Below, one piece after another: positions 35,934 through 44,510 of a stretch of 64,000 nt of DNA. The notes below the pieces were generated by a model that saw only the letters and a list, made by a program, of their open reading frames with translations, had not been told where the DNA came from and did not search any database. The stretch's first letter is position 1; each line of letters begins with the position of its first letter. Both the position numbers and the translations under genes were made by a program. The stretch covers positions 1 to 64,000 of the forward strand of contig CAUZCL010000023.1 of assembly GCA_963578475.1 (NCBI GenBank), in the 5' to 3' direction. The DNA is from SMYC01 sp963578475 (GTDB lineage: Bacteria; Acidobacteriota; Vicinamibacteria; Marinacidobacterales; SMYC01).

Positions 35934-38735
35934 CTAGTAGGCGACCTTCACACCGATGAACGCCCGTCTCGGGTCCACCCAGCGGTTGCCCTCTCCGAGG
36001 TTGGAGCTGAAAGCGTTCCGCGACGCGATATCCTCTTCCGCCGTCTCGTTCAGCACATTGAGAATGTCAGCGAAGAGCTCGAACTTCCCGGCCTCACCGA
36101 AACGGAAGATCTTCGAGACTCTCAAGTCCAAGTTGTTCTGCGACGAAAGCCGCCTCGAGCCCAACGGCTCGAGATAGATGGTCTGCCGCCCTTGGGGCAG
36201 GCGCGGACGGGCCTGAGAGGCCCACGGCTTGCCGGTAAAGTACCGGTAGTTGGCGCCGATGAGAAGCTCGATGCCTGGAAACTCATAGGTTCCGGTGAGA
36301 ATGAACGTGTGGGTGCGATCGTTGAGGAGGTTCCCTTCCGCGTTCGTGAATTGGTTGGGATCCCGACCGATGGCGCCACTGCGTACCCTGCTCTCCTGGC
36401 TACTCGAGGGGCCGGCATAGTTGTGGCCCATGAGCCCACGGGCATGAGAATAGTTGTACGAGACCAAGGCCTGCCAATTATTCGCCATGCGCTTGGTCAC
36501 CTTGAACTCGAGACCGTCGATGTCCATGAAGAAGTTGGGGAAGTCCATCGACTCAGGACCACACGGACAGTTGCCGAGCAGATAGAACCGATCGCTGGGG
36601 TCCGTCGTAATGTTAAAGACGTCGAGCAGCGATCCGTCATCCAACGTGACCTGGCCGGGCTCGTACAACGCATTCTGTGTGATCCAGCCGTTATAGTTGC
36701 TGCCGTCCTTCCGGATATAGGTGAACCCGACGGCGATGTCGTTGGTCACCTCCCGATCTAATCCGATGGAGAACTGGCTCGTTCTCGCCGAGAGCGTATC
36801 GGAAGCGACCCCGATATTTACAAGGGGATCGAAGACATCGACGATATCGGTATACGCGCCGGTGGCCGGATCGAAGAACGCCGTTGTAATCGTCGTGTTG
36901 CCAGGGTGGACGGCTGCGATCTCACCGGTGATCGGCTGGCGGAAGTAGAGCCCCCAGTTTCCGCGCAGCACGGTTTTGCCCTCGTTGTCGAGCTTGACGT
37001 TGAAGCCGATACGGGGGGCGATGTTGTTGTTCGTATAGAGCGGTCCCAGTCCCGTCACTTCCTGTCCCGAGACGGGGATCACACCCCGGTCGTCCTGCGC
37101 CATGAACTGGACATCCTGACTGATGGCCTCGACGCGATCGTAGCGGACTCCAATCTGAACCGTGGCCCGGTCGCCGATATGGACCATGTCCTCCACGAAG
37201 AATCCCAGGTCCGTGAACTTGCCACCGTAGTTGTAGCGCTCACGGATGTAGGCGTAGTCGGGCGCACCGTTGTAGTCGTAATAAATGATGTCGTTGGTGT
37301 AGCCGTAGTGACCACTGTGCTGTCCGACCACGTATTGGACGCCGAACTTGAAGTCGTGGTCCGCGCCGATCCAGTCCGAGGCATAGTGGGACAGCTTGCC
37401 GTGGACAGCGGTACGGGCCTGGCGGAACCCACCGGAGAACGGAGGACCGCCGCTGGTCTCACCGGTGGCGCTGTCCGTGCGGCGCGACTGGCCGAAGTTG
37501 CCGTTGGGCCTCGCATAATCATCCGGCGAGTAGAAGCCCGACACGCGCACGTCGTAGAACGTGTTCTGCGAGAGCACATGCGTGATGTTACCGAACGTAA
37601 TGGACGGATTGCGGCCGCCCCACGTCAGGGTAGTCTCGAAAGGACTACTTATGCTCGGCGTCTGCGGGATGACCCAGTAGTCGTCGTGGTAGGTGTGCAT
37701 GAACTTCATGTTCTCGGTAATCTGCCATGTGAACTTCCAGTTGATGCGATCCGCCTCGAACTGCCTCGGAAACCGAGGGTCGGTGCCGGGCTGGTTGTCA
37801 TAGTCCCGCAGGTACTGGTAACCGGCATAGATCCAAGCCTTGTCCTTGACGATGGGTGCGCCCACGTGCGTCGTGAAGTCGATGTACTTGTCCCGGGTGA
37901 AGCCGGTCTCGCCGTTCTCGTCGCCATCGGGGCATCCGCCGCAACCCCTTTTGATGGGTTTGGACGTGATCGCCTCGGACATCCCGAAGTAGGCGGCGTC
38001 CACCCTTACGTCATTCGTGCCCTGCCTTGATATCGCATTGAAGACCGCACCGCCACCGACTTGGTACTCTGCCGAGGCGCCCAGGGAGATGATCTCGATC
38101 TCTTCGATGGTGTCCGTGTCCGGCCACGGCCAAGCCGCGCCTGACACCGGTGCGGTGAAGTCCGTGCCGTCCATGAGATAGGTGTTTTCGTCCGTGTTCG
38201 ACCCATAGGCGGAAACACGCGTGCTCGTCCCGCTCGTCGGGTTCGTCGCCGACATTCCTGGCGCCGACTTGGTGAAATCGAACATGCTGAAGCGACGGAG
38301 AGGGACGTTCTCCATCATGGTGTCGTCGTAGTTCGTGGAGAGACCCGACTTGCGGGTGTCGACGATCGGGCTCTCGCCGGTCACCGTGATGGTCTCGGCC
38401 ACGGACGCCACGCTCATCTCGACGTTGCGCTCCACGTTGCCGCCCACCGTGACAATGAGACCTTCTTCCCGGTACGTCGCGAATCCGGGCATCTCGATCG
38501 TGAGCTGGTAATCACCCGGAGGAAGATTCCGGAAGCGATACCGGCCCTGATTGTTGGTCGTGAACATTTGAGGACCACCCGGAAGCTCCGGTGATGTCAG
38601 CACCAAGGTCGCGCCGGGCAGCACACCTCCTGATCCGTCACGGATCGTACCGTCGATGGAGCCAAGATTGACCTGCCCCATCACGGCAGCCGGCAACGCG
38701 AAAATGAGACCCAGAAGCATCAAGCGGTTACTCAT
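35934..38735 (-). CDS. TonB-dependent receptor with carboxypeptidase-regulatory-like domain
   Basis: A 933-residue outer-membrane protein. A signal peptide (MSNRLMLLGLIFALPAAVMG) and a CarboxypepD_reg-like beta-sandwich (about 24-105; ATLVLTSPELPGG, YRFRNLPPGDYQLTIEMPGF) are followed by a plug domain (about 110-270). A large beta-barrel ends in GVKVAY, with an aromatic last residue. Cys-rich extracellular segments (CGGCPDGDE, CPCGPES) are unusual. The family imports or displays large ligands using TonB energy. The start ATG 38735 has AGGAGGT 8 nt upstream. A sigma-54-type promoter and a strong terminator bound it as a single-gene unit. Confidence 0.92.
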   Translation of the reverse strand: MSNRLMLLGLIFALPAAVMGQVNLGSIDGTIRDGSGGVLPGATLVLTSPELPGGPQMFTTNNQGRYRFRNLPPGDYQLTIEMPGFATYREEGLIVTVGGNVERNVEMSVASVAETITVTGESPIVDTRKSGLSTNYDDTMMENVPLRRFSMFDFTKSAPGMSATNPTSGTSTRVSAYGSNTDENTYLMDGTDFTAPVSGAAWPWPDTDTIEEIEIISLGASAEYQVGGGAVFNAISRQGTNDVRVDAAYFGMSEAITSKPIKRGCGGCPDGDENGETGFTRDKYIDFTTHVGAPIVKDKAWIYAGYQYLRDYDNQPGTDPRFPRQFEADRINWKFTWQITENMKFMHTYHDDYWVIPQTPSISSPFETTLTWGGRNPSITFGNITHVLSQNTFYDVRVSGFYSPDDYARPNGNFGQSRRTDSATGETSGGPPFSGGFRQARTAVHGKLSHYASDWIGADHDFKFGVQYVVGQHSGHYGYTNDIIYYDYNGAPDYAYIRERYNYGGKFTDLGFFVEDMVHIGDRATVQIGVRYDRVEAISQDVQFMAQDDRGVIPVSGQEVTGLGPLYTNNNIAPRIGFNVKLDNEGKTVLRGNWGLYFRQPITGEIAAVHPGNTTITTAFFDPATGAYTDIVDVFDPLVNIGVASDTLSARTSQFSIGLDREVTNDIAVGFTYIRKDGSNYNGWITQNALYEPGQVTLDDGSLLDVFNITTDPSDRFYLLGNCPCGPESMDFPNFFMDIDGLEFKVTKRMANNWQALVSYNYSHARGLMGHNYAGPSSSQESRVRSGAIGRDPNQFTNAEGNLLNDRTHTFILTGTYEFPGIELLIGANYRYFTGKPWASQARPRLPQGRQTIYLEPLGSRRLSSQNNLDLRVSKIFRFGEAGKFELFADILNVLNETAEEDIASRNAFSSNLGEGNRWVDPRRAFIGVKVAY

Positions 38736-38799
38736 CAATTTGTACCTCCTGCCTAAATCAAACAATGGAGAATCAATGGACCCCCCACTGTAAACGGAA

Positions 38800-38813
38800 G
38801 CAATCATTGTGCC
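38800..38813 (-). promoter_or_regulatory. Sigma-54-type (-24/-12) promoter of the TonB-receptor gene
   Basis: On the minus strand the sequence is GTGGCAC-AATGA-TTGCTT: the GG (38813-38812) and GC (38801-38800) dinucleotides are 10 nt apart and the flanking bases match the TGGCAC-N5-TTGCW consensus. Transcription would start near 38789, giving a leader of about 54 nt to the ATG at 38735. No activator-binding site can be assigned by eye, and rpoN is not in the window. Confidence 0.65.
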
Positions 38814-39000
38814 ACGGCTTTGAACGTGAACGTGACGCGTCGTGTGCGCCAAGTGTACGGCCAGATTGCGTTTTGCGCAATCCGTTTACGAAGAATGAGA
38901 GCCCTTCGCGTCCCGAGATCCACGTCAGTGGATTCCATTCCAACCAATTGGAGCGTTCGTGCCGAAACTGGTGCCTCCTGTCAATCCCCCCCGGGGACCT

Positions 39001-40710
39001 TCATCTAGAAACTCCTCTCCCTTCCACGAGTGTCATGACGATTCGGGCCTCGGGCACGCTGAACGATTCGACCCTGCCGCCGGGCCAGCGCACCTGCACA
39101 CGTTCTGCCCAGTCCTCGCCCGACCAGCCGAAATGCGCGCGGCCATCACTCGACGCAAGGAAACTCCCGGATGGGTGGATCTCTCGCATTTGACGGACGT
39201 GGCCCGCCTCGACAGTGATAGTGATACGCGCGCCGATCGCGTCGCGCGGGCCGCGGGTCCCGACGAGCCGGAAAAGCACCCCCGGGCGCTCGCCCTCGAG
39301 CTCGTTGACGAGCAGCGAGGGCGCCGCATCGATATTAACGATGACGCCATCGACATCGCCGTCGCCATCGACATCGCCGAATGCGGCCGACCGACTCGCG
39401 GCCATGCGCGTCATCGCGTCGCCCGGGGCGAACTCCTGTTCGGAGAACACACCCGTGCCGTCGTTCCAGAAGATCTGATTCGCCTGACGGTAGCGCGTCT
39501 TCAAATTGCTGTAATCAACACCGGGATAGACATGTCCGTTCGCGACGAAGACATCCAGATCCCCGTCGTGGTCGAAATCGACCATGCGGGTCCCCCAGCC
39601 GAGCGCGAACCAGCTCGGCCCGTGCAAGTTCGCCGCCCCGACGCTATCGATGAAGAGGCTATGGCCGTGGTTGAAATACGCGTTGTTAGTCTCGTGGGAA
39701 AAGTTGGTGACGAAGAGATCGAGCCGTCCGTCGCCGCTGAGATCCCCGATGTCCACCCCCATCCCTGCTTGGGCAAGGCCGTCCGACGAGAGCGCAACGC
39801 CCGACAAGAACGCGGTCTCGGTAAAATGCCCCGAGCCGTCGTTTCGATAAAGGAAGTTCGGCGCCGAATCGTTGGCGACATAAACATCCAGATCCCCGTC
39901 GTCATCGTAGTCGCCGGTGACCACGCCGAGCGCATAAGCCCCGGTCGGATCGCTCAACCCGGCGGCCGCCGTCCCATCCGAGAAGCTGCCGTCCCCCTCG
40001 TTCAGAAAGAAGACATCCGAGGCCCCTTCTAGCCCTTTTGGCCCACACATGATGTCGAGCCCGAACCATTGGCAGCGCGCTTCTTGCCCCGGAGGCGGGA
40101 TCGCGTCGAGATCGATGTCGATATAGTTGGCGACGTAGAGGTCGAGGTCTCCGTCACCTTCGGCGTCGAAGAACGCGGCGCTCGTGCCCCACGCACCGTC
40201 GGCGACACCGGAGGCCTCTGCGATTTCCTCGAACGTTCCGTCGCCACGGTTGCGATAGAGGAGGTTTGTGCCGATACGCGTCACGTAGAGATCGGGCGCA
40301 CCGTCGTTGTCGACATCCCCCACCGCGACCCCCATCGCCCAGCCCGTGTCTCCGAGGCGCGCGCGCGCGGTGACGTCTTGGAAAGACCAGTCACCGTTGT
40401 TTCGATAGAGCCGGTCGCTCGTGACCTCTTCGACGCCGCCGCCCGCGAGCCGCGCGCCATTCGCGAAATAAAGATCGAGGTCGCCGTCCTCGTCGTAGTC
40501 GAACATCGCGACCCCACTTCCTAGCGTGCTGACGATGGTGCGCTTGTCCGGTTCACCGCTAACGTTGATGTAATCGATTCCGGAGCCTTCGAGCGCGTCT
40601 CGAAAAACGGGCTTTTCCTGGGCGTTCGCGAGTACGATGAAGGGACCAAACAGGAGCTGAAACAGCAACGCTCGCAACATGTTGGGCATTCTACGTCCAT
40701 TAGCCGTCAT
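39001..40710 (-). CDS. FG-GAP/VCBS beta-propeller + ASPIC/UnbV protein (CRTAC1-like)
   Basis: A 569-residue exported protein. After a signal peptide (MLRALLFQLLFGPFIVLANA) come repeats with D-x-D-x-D-G loops: FDYDEDGDLDLYFANGARL, VGDVDNDGAPDLYVTRIG, DYDDDGDLDVYVANDSA, DFDHDGDLDVFVANGH. The C-terminal ASPIC/UnbV domain has RDAIGARITITVEAG, GSFLASSDGRAHFGWS and QVRWPGG. Probably a Ca-binding cell-surface or periplasmic beta-propeller. Unlike the 28.9-kb paralogue it lacks TPRs. Start may be ATG 40710, 40689 or 40680, the last giving the cleanest signal peptide. Confidence 0.88.
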   Translation of the reverse strand: MTANGRRMPNMLRALLFQLLFGPFIVLANAQEKPVFRDALEGSGIDYINVSGEPDKRTIVSTLGSGVAMFDYDEDGDLDLYFANGARLAGGGVEEVTSDRLYRNNGDWSFQDVTARARLGDTGWAMGVAVGDVDNDGAPDLYVTRIGTNLLYRNRGDGTFEEIAEASGVADGAWGTSAAFFDAEGDGDLDLYVANYIDIDLDAIPPPGQEARCQWFGLDIMCGPKGLEGASDVFFLNEGDGSFSDGTAAAGLSDPTGAYALGVVTGDYDDDGDLDVYVANDSAPNFLYRNDGSGHFTETAFLSGVALSSDGLAQAGMGVDIGDLSGDGRLDLFVTNFSHETNNAYFNHGHSLFIDSVGAANLHGPSWFALGWGTRMVDFDHDGDLDVFVANGHVYPGVDYSNLKTRYRQANQIFWNDGTGVFSEQEFAPGDAMTRMAASRSAAFGDVDGDGDVDGVIVNIDAAPSLLVNELEGERPGVLFRLVGTRGPRDAIGARITITVEAGHVRQMREIHPSGSFLASSDGRAHFGWSGEDWAERVQVRWPGGRVESFSVPEARIVMTLVEGRGVSR

Positions 40711-40832
40711 TCTGTCAGGGTGTTAGGGCTTCCCACACTCGCGCATGAGGGGATGTGTAGGGGCAAAGCTTCATGTGGGTGACAGCAACGTGCGAGAGAA
40801 GGAGGGAGTGCTAGAATCGCATAGCATCCGAG

Positions 40833-43160
40833 ATGAGCAAAGAAAAGGGCACACCCCGCCGTCATCATCAGGGACTCCTAGTTGCCGCTGCGGCCGGCGC
40901 GGTTCTCGTAGGCGCGTTTTTTTGGCTCATGCGCCGAGCGATTCCCGAGCCGTATCGCCGCGTAAACATCGTGCTCGTCACGGCGGACACGCTCCGGGCA
41001 GACCACCTTCCGGCCTACGGCTATGAACGTGTCCGCACACCCCACCTCGATGCCATGGCCGCCGAGAGCGTCTTGTTCGAGAACGCAAGTACCGTCGTGC
41101 CGCTCACGCTCCCTTCCCATGCGTCCATGTTTACGGGAACTTTCCCCATGTATCACGGCGTCCGCGACAATGGCGGCTACTATCTGGACGAAAAGCACCA
41201 GACGCTGGCGGAGACACTCCGGGATAACGGCTACAAAACGGGAGGCTTCGTCGCCGCTTTCGTTCTCGACTCGCGCTGGGGTCTGAGCCAAGGTTTCGAT
41301 CGCTATTACGACGAATTCGATTTTCAGAAATTCGAGAGAATCGCGCTCGACACCGTACAGCGACCTGGGGGCGAAGTGCTCGAAGAAGCCCTCGGGTGGA
41401 TGGACGACGTCAAAGACCTCCCGTTTTTTTCGTGGCTCCATTTCTACGACGTGCATGCACCTTGGGAAGCGCCGGAGCCTTTTTTCTCCCAATATCAAGG
41501 CCACCGTGGGAGCCGCTACGACGCAGAGATCGCCTATGTGGACAGCCTCATGGGCGAGCTCTTCGATTGGCTCGAAACGAACGGTCTCGAGGACGATACG
41601 ATCGTCGTCTTCATCGCCGACCACGGCGAGAGCCTCGGCCAGCACAAAGAGAACACGCACGGCTTTTTCATCTACGACGCCACGATGCGGGTGCCCTTCA
41701 TCCTCAAGACCCCATACCGCCAACTCGGCGGCGGCCGCCGCGTCGAGGCTCAAGTGCGATCGATCGACTTGATGCCGACGCTGCTCGAGCTCGTGGGTAT
41801 CGAAGCGCCAGAGGCGGTGCAAGGAACGAGCCTCGTCCCGCTCGCAAGCGGCGAGATGAACGATCTCGGACTCTACGCCTATGGCGAATCTTTCTACCCG
41901 CGCAACCACTACGGATGGTCGGAGCTGAAATCGATTCGCAACGAGTCGCTCCACTTCATCGATGCGCCGCGACCGGAGCTTTTCGATGTTCGTGAGGATC
42001 CGCGCCAGCAGACGAACTTGGCCAACCAGCGCGCTGCGACCGTGGGCCGACTGAAAGCGGAGCTCGACGCGCTCATCGAAGAGCTCGGCGTGGAAGGGAT
42101 CGACGAGCAGGCGCCCGAGGCGCTCGACGCGGAAACCCAGCAACAGCTCGCCGCGCTCGGTTATCTAGGCGGCCCGTCGAAAGTCAACATCGATCCCGAC
42201 CGGCCGCTCGCCGATCCGAAGGACAAGATCGGCTTGTTCAACTTGATCAAGGATGCGGGCTCGGACTCGAGCGAGGGCCACATCACGGAAGCGATTGCCA
42301 AGATCGAGCAAGTCTTGCTTGAGGACCCTGGCATCCTCGAAGCGCACAACATCATGGGCAACCTTCTCACGAAGGACGGTGACCTCGAGCGCGCATTGGC
42401 AGCTTATCAAGAGGCGCTCGCTCGAGACCCCGAATACACGCCCGCGCTCTTCGGCCTCGCTTTGACCTATATGGAGCTCGGACGGCCCGATGACGCCGAC
42501 GCCGGTTACCGCCGCCTCATCGAGCTCGACCCGCGCGACAGCCGCGCGCATTTCATGCTCGCCAAGAGCCATGCAGGCCGCAGCGAGTTCGAGAAGGCGA
42601 TTGAGCTTCTCACACAGGTCGCCGATATCGGGAGCGAGCGGGCGCCGCTACACAATTTGATGGCGGAGTGCTATTTCGGCTTGAAGGAGCTCGACATCGC
42701 CGAGCAAGAAGTCCATCGCGCGCTCGCGATGAACGCGGAGCTTCCCACGGCCTATTACAACCTTGCTCTCATTTTCGAAGAGCGCGGCGATGTGAACGCG
42801 GCCATCGAAGCTTACGTGAAGGAGATCGACGTCACGCCGAAAGGTTTCAAAGCCCACTTCAATCTCGGCAAGCTCTATGGCCAGACGGGGCGCCCGCGCA
42901 AAATGAAGGAACACTTCGAGGCCGCCATCGGGGCCAATGAAAGCTTCGCCATCGGCCATCTGTACCTCGCGAAGCTCCATCTCGATTCGGGGAACTTGGA
43001 CAAAGCGCAGGAGCTCGCTTCTAGAGGCATCGAGCTCAGCCCGAATCCTTCGATGGCGCCCTTCGGCCACTTCATCCTCGCCGATATCTACAACAGGCAA
43101 GGTCGGGTCGAAGACGCGGAGCGCGAGCTTCAGGCAGCGCGGCGCTTGCAGCAAAGCTGA
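40833..43160 (+). CDS. Membrane-anchored sulfatase-like enzyme fused to TPRs
   Basis: A 775-residue protein. One N-terminal transmembrane helix (about 14-34, GLLVAAAAGAVLVGAFFWLM) anchors an alkaline-phosphatase/sulfatase-superfamily domain to about residue 440. Metal motifs are VTADTLRADHLPAYGY, FIADHGESLGQHKENTHGFF and RSIDLMPTLLELVG. As in the 0.4-kb gene, the nucleophile motif is T92-L-P-S-H, with no formylglycine Cys/Ser. From about residue 465 there are about eight TPRs (EAHNIMGNLLTKDGDLERAL, TAYYNLALIFEERGDVNAAI). Probably periplasmic, with the TPRs holding partner proteins. Hydrolytic substrate unknown. Confidence 0.88.
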   Translation: MSKEKGTPRRHHQGLLVAAAAGAVLVGAFFWLMRRAIPEPYRRVNIVLVTADTLRADHLPAYGYERVRTPHLDAMAAESVLFENASTVVPLTLPSHASMFTGTFPMYHGVRDNGGYYLDEKHQTLAETLRDNGYKTGGFVAAFVLDSRWGLSQGFDRYYDEFDFQKFERIALDTVQRPGGEVLEEALGWMDDVKDLPFFSWLHFYDVHAPWEAPEPFFSQYQGHRGSRYDAEIAYVDSLMGELFDWLETNGLEDDTIVVFIADHGESLGQHKENTHGFFIYDATMRVPFILKTPYRQLGGGRRVEAQVRSIDLMPTLLELVGIEAPEAVQGTSLVPLASGEMNDLGLYAYGESFYPRNHYGWSELKSIRNESLHFIDAPRPELFDVREDPRQQTNLANQRAATVGRLKAELDALIEELGVEGIDEQAPEALDAETQQQLAALGYLGGPSKVNIDPDRPLADPKDKIGLFNLIKDAGSDSSEGHITEAIAKIEQVLLEDPGILEAHNIMGNLLTKDGDLERALAAYQEALARDPEYTPALFGLALTYMELGRPDDADAGYRRLIELDPRDSRAHFMLAKSHAGRSEFEKAIELLTQVADIGSERAPLHNLMAECYFGLKELDIAEQEVHRALAMNAELPTAYYNLALIFEERGDVNAAIEAYVKEIDVTPKGFKAHFNLGKLYGQTGRPRKMKEHFEAAIGANESFAIGHLYLAKLHLDSGNLDKAQELASRGIELSPNPSMAPFGHFILADIYNRQGRVEDAERELQAARRLQQS

Positions 43161-43340
43161 GCCGCCACTACCGAAGCCGAACTAGAAGCCGCACCATCCG
43201 CAGCCGCGCCGAGAGGCGCCGCACCCAACAAGCCCTTCAAAAACGCTCTCCGCGACGTCATACCTGCCCTCCTCGCATAGGGAACGCAGCATAACATAGC
43301 GAAAGATTGACAAACTTGAGGGGGGTGCGGGCGTTTTTTC

Positions 43341-43420
43341 TTATCCCCACATCTCCTCCTATCCCCACATCTCCTTGCTTTTTGAAGCGGTTAAAGGCAA
43401 TGGGGATATGGGGATAAGAA
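43341..43420. repeat. Dispersed G-rich palindromic repeat, copy B
   Basis: Left arm TTATCCCCACATCTCC, CTCC spacer, second TATCCCCACATCTCC, then TTGCTTTTTGAAGCGG, TTAAAGGCAA, and the right arm TGGGGATATGGGGATAAG. It lies between two convergent genes. Copies A and C share the arms; B and C also share the central loop almost base for base. Otherwise 43161-43483 holds no gene I can support. Confidence 0.88.
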
Positions 43421-43483
43421 CAGAGTCGGCTTTGCGACTTTGCGCTTTTCCTAATATTGATCTAGAACAGAATCCACAAGATT

Positions 43484-44509
43484 TCAGCGGATCCGTTGTA
43501 GGCGGTTTTGATAGGCGTCGCTATCATAGACGTCGGGGTTGACGCAGTTGGGCGCTTTTTGGAGCTTTGTATGTGCGACGGCATTTTTGGCGCACATGGT
43601 AGCCATCTTGTTCCGCGTGTCTCGGCTCGCCGAGGCGATGTGCGGCAGGATGACGACGTTGTCGAGCTCAGCGAGGCCAGGCGCCATGGCTGGCTCGTCC
43701 TCGAACACATCGAGGCCAGCGCCAGCAATGGCCTGGCTTTTCAGCGCGTCGACGAGAGCGCGCTCGTCGACGATGGGGCCACGTGCTGTGTTGATGAGAT
43801 AGGCGGTCGACTTCATTTTCTCGAGAGCCGCCGCGTCGATGAGATGACGCGTGCCCTCGTTCAAATCCGTATGCACCGTCACGAAGTCGCTCTCTTCGAG
43901 CAACCGATCCATTTCGGTATAAGAGACCCCCTCCATGCCGTCGATCAAATCGCGGATGGGCGGGTCATAGGCCAGCACCCGCATATCGAAGCCTCGGGCG
44001 CGCCGGTACATGGCTTGGCCGATGCGGCCGAAGCCGATGATGCCGATCACTTTGGGCGTGCCGTCGCCGCCCTTCGAGATATCGCCGCCCAGGAACAGGC
44101 TCGGACCCCAGATCTGGTACTTCCCCTCTCGCATGTAACGGTCGGCGGGTACGACGTTTCGCGCGACGGACATGAGCAATGTCCAAGTGAGGTCGGCCGT
44201 CGTATCGGTGAGCACACCGGGCGTATTGGTGACAGGGAGGCCGAGCTCGGTCGCCGCCTCCACGTCGATATTGTTGTAGCCCACGGCAAAGTTGGCGACG
44301 CCGCGCAGGTTCTCACCGGCGGCGAGCACGTCGCGGTCCACGGACTCCGTCAAGAGCGAGACGAGCACATCCGCCAAGCGCACACCGGCGAGAACACTCG
44401 CGCGCGGCACGATCGCGTCTTCGATCTCCGTTGCGATGGAGAGGTCACCGGCACCCCTCAAAATCTCGAGTCCGGCTTCGGGAATTTTGCGCGTTGCGAA
44501 AATCTTCAC
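43484..44509 (-). CDS. D-isomer-specific 2-hydroxyacid dehydrogenase (glyoxylate/hydroxypyruvate reductase-like)
   Basis: A 341-residue NAD(P)H-dependent dehydrogenase. The N-terminal substrate domain contains GVANFAVGYNNIDVEAA, the Rossmann loop is IGIIGFGRIGQAMYRRARGF, and the catalytic Arg, Glu and His regions lie in INTARGPIVDERALVDAL, LDVFEDEP and PHIASAS. Similar enzymes reduce glyoxylate or hydroxypyruvate. The GTG at 44509 is 1 nt after the aminotransferase stop and has GGAG upstream, so they form one operon; a transaminase producing the 2-oxo acid fits this pairing. Confidence 0.85.
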   Translation of the reverse strand: MKIFATRKIPEAGLEILRGAGDLSIATEIEDAIVPRASVLAGVRLADVLVSLLTESVDRDVLAAGENLRGVANFAVGYNNIDVEAATELGLPVTNTPGVLTDTTADLTWTLLMSVARNVVPADRYMREGKYQIWGPSLFLGGDISKGGDGTPKVIGIIGFGRIGQAMYRRARGFDMRVLAYDPPIRDLIDGMEGVSYTEMDRLLEESDFVTVHTDLNEGTRHLIDAAALEKMKSTAYLINTARGPIVDERALVDALKSQAIAGAGLDVFEDEPAMAPGLAELDNVVILPHIASASRDTRNKMATMCAKNAVAHTKLQKAPNCVNPDVYDSDAYQNRLQRIR

Positions 44510-44510
44510 G

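Noticed and set aside
36906..38030. 374-codon plus-strand frame inside the TonB receptor
   Set aside because: Antisense shadow of a recognised receptor.
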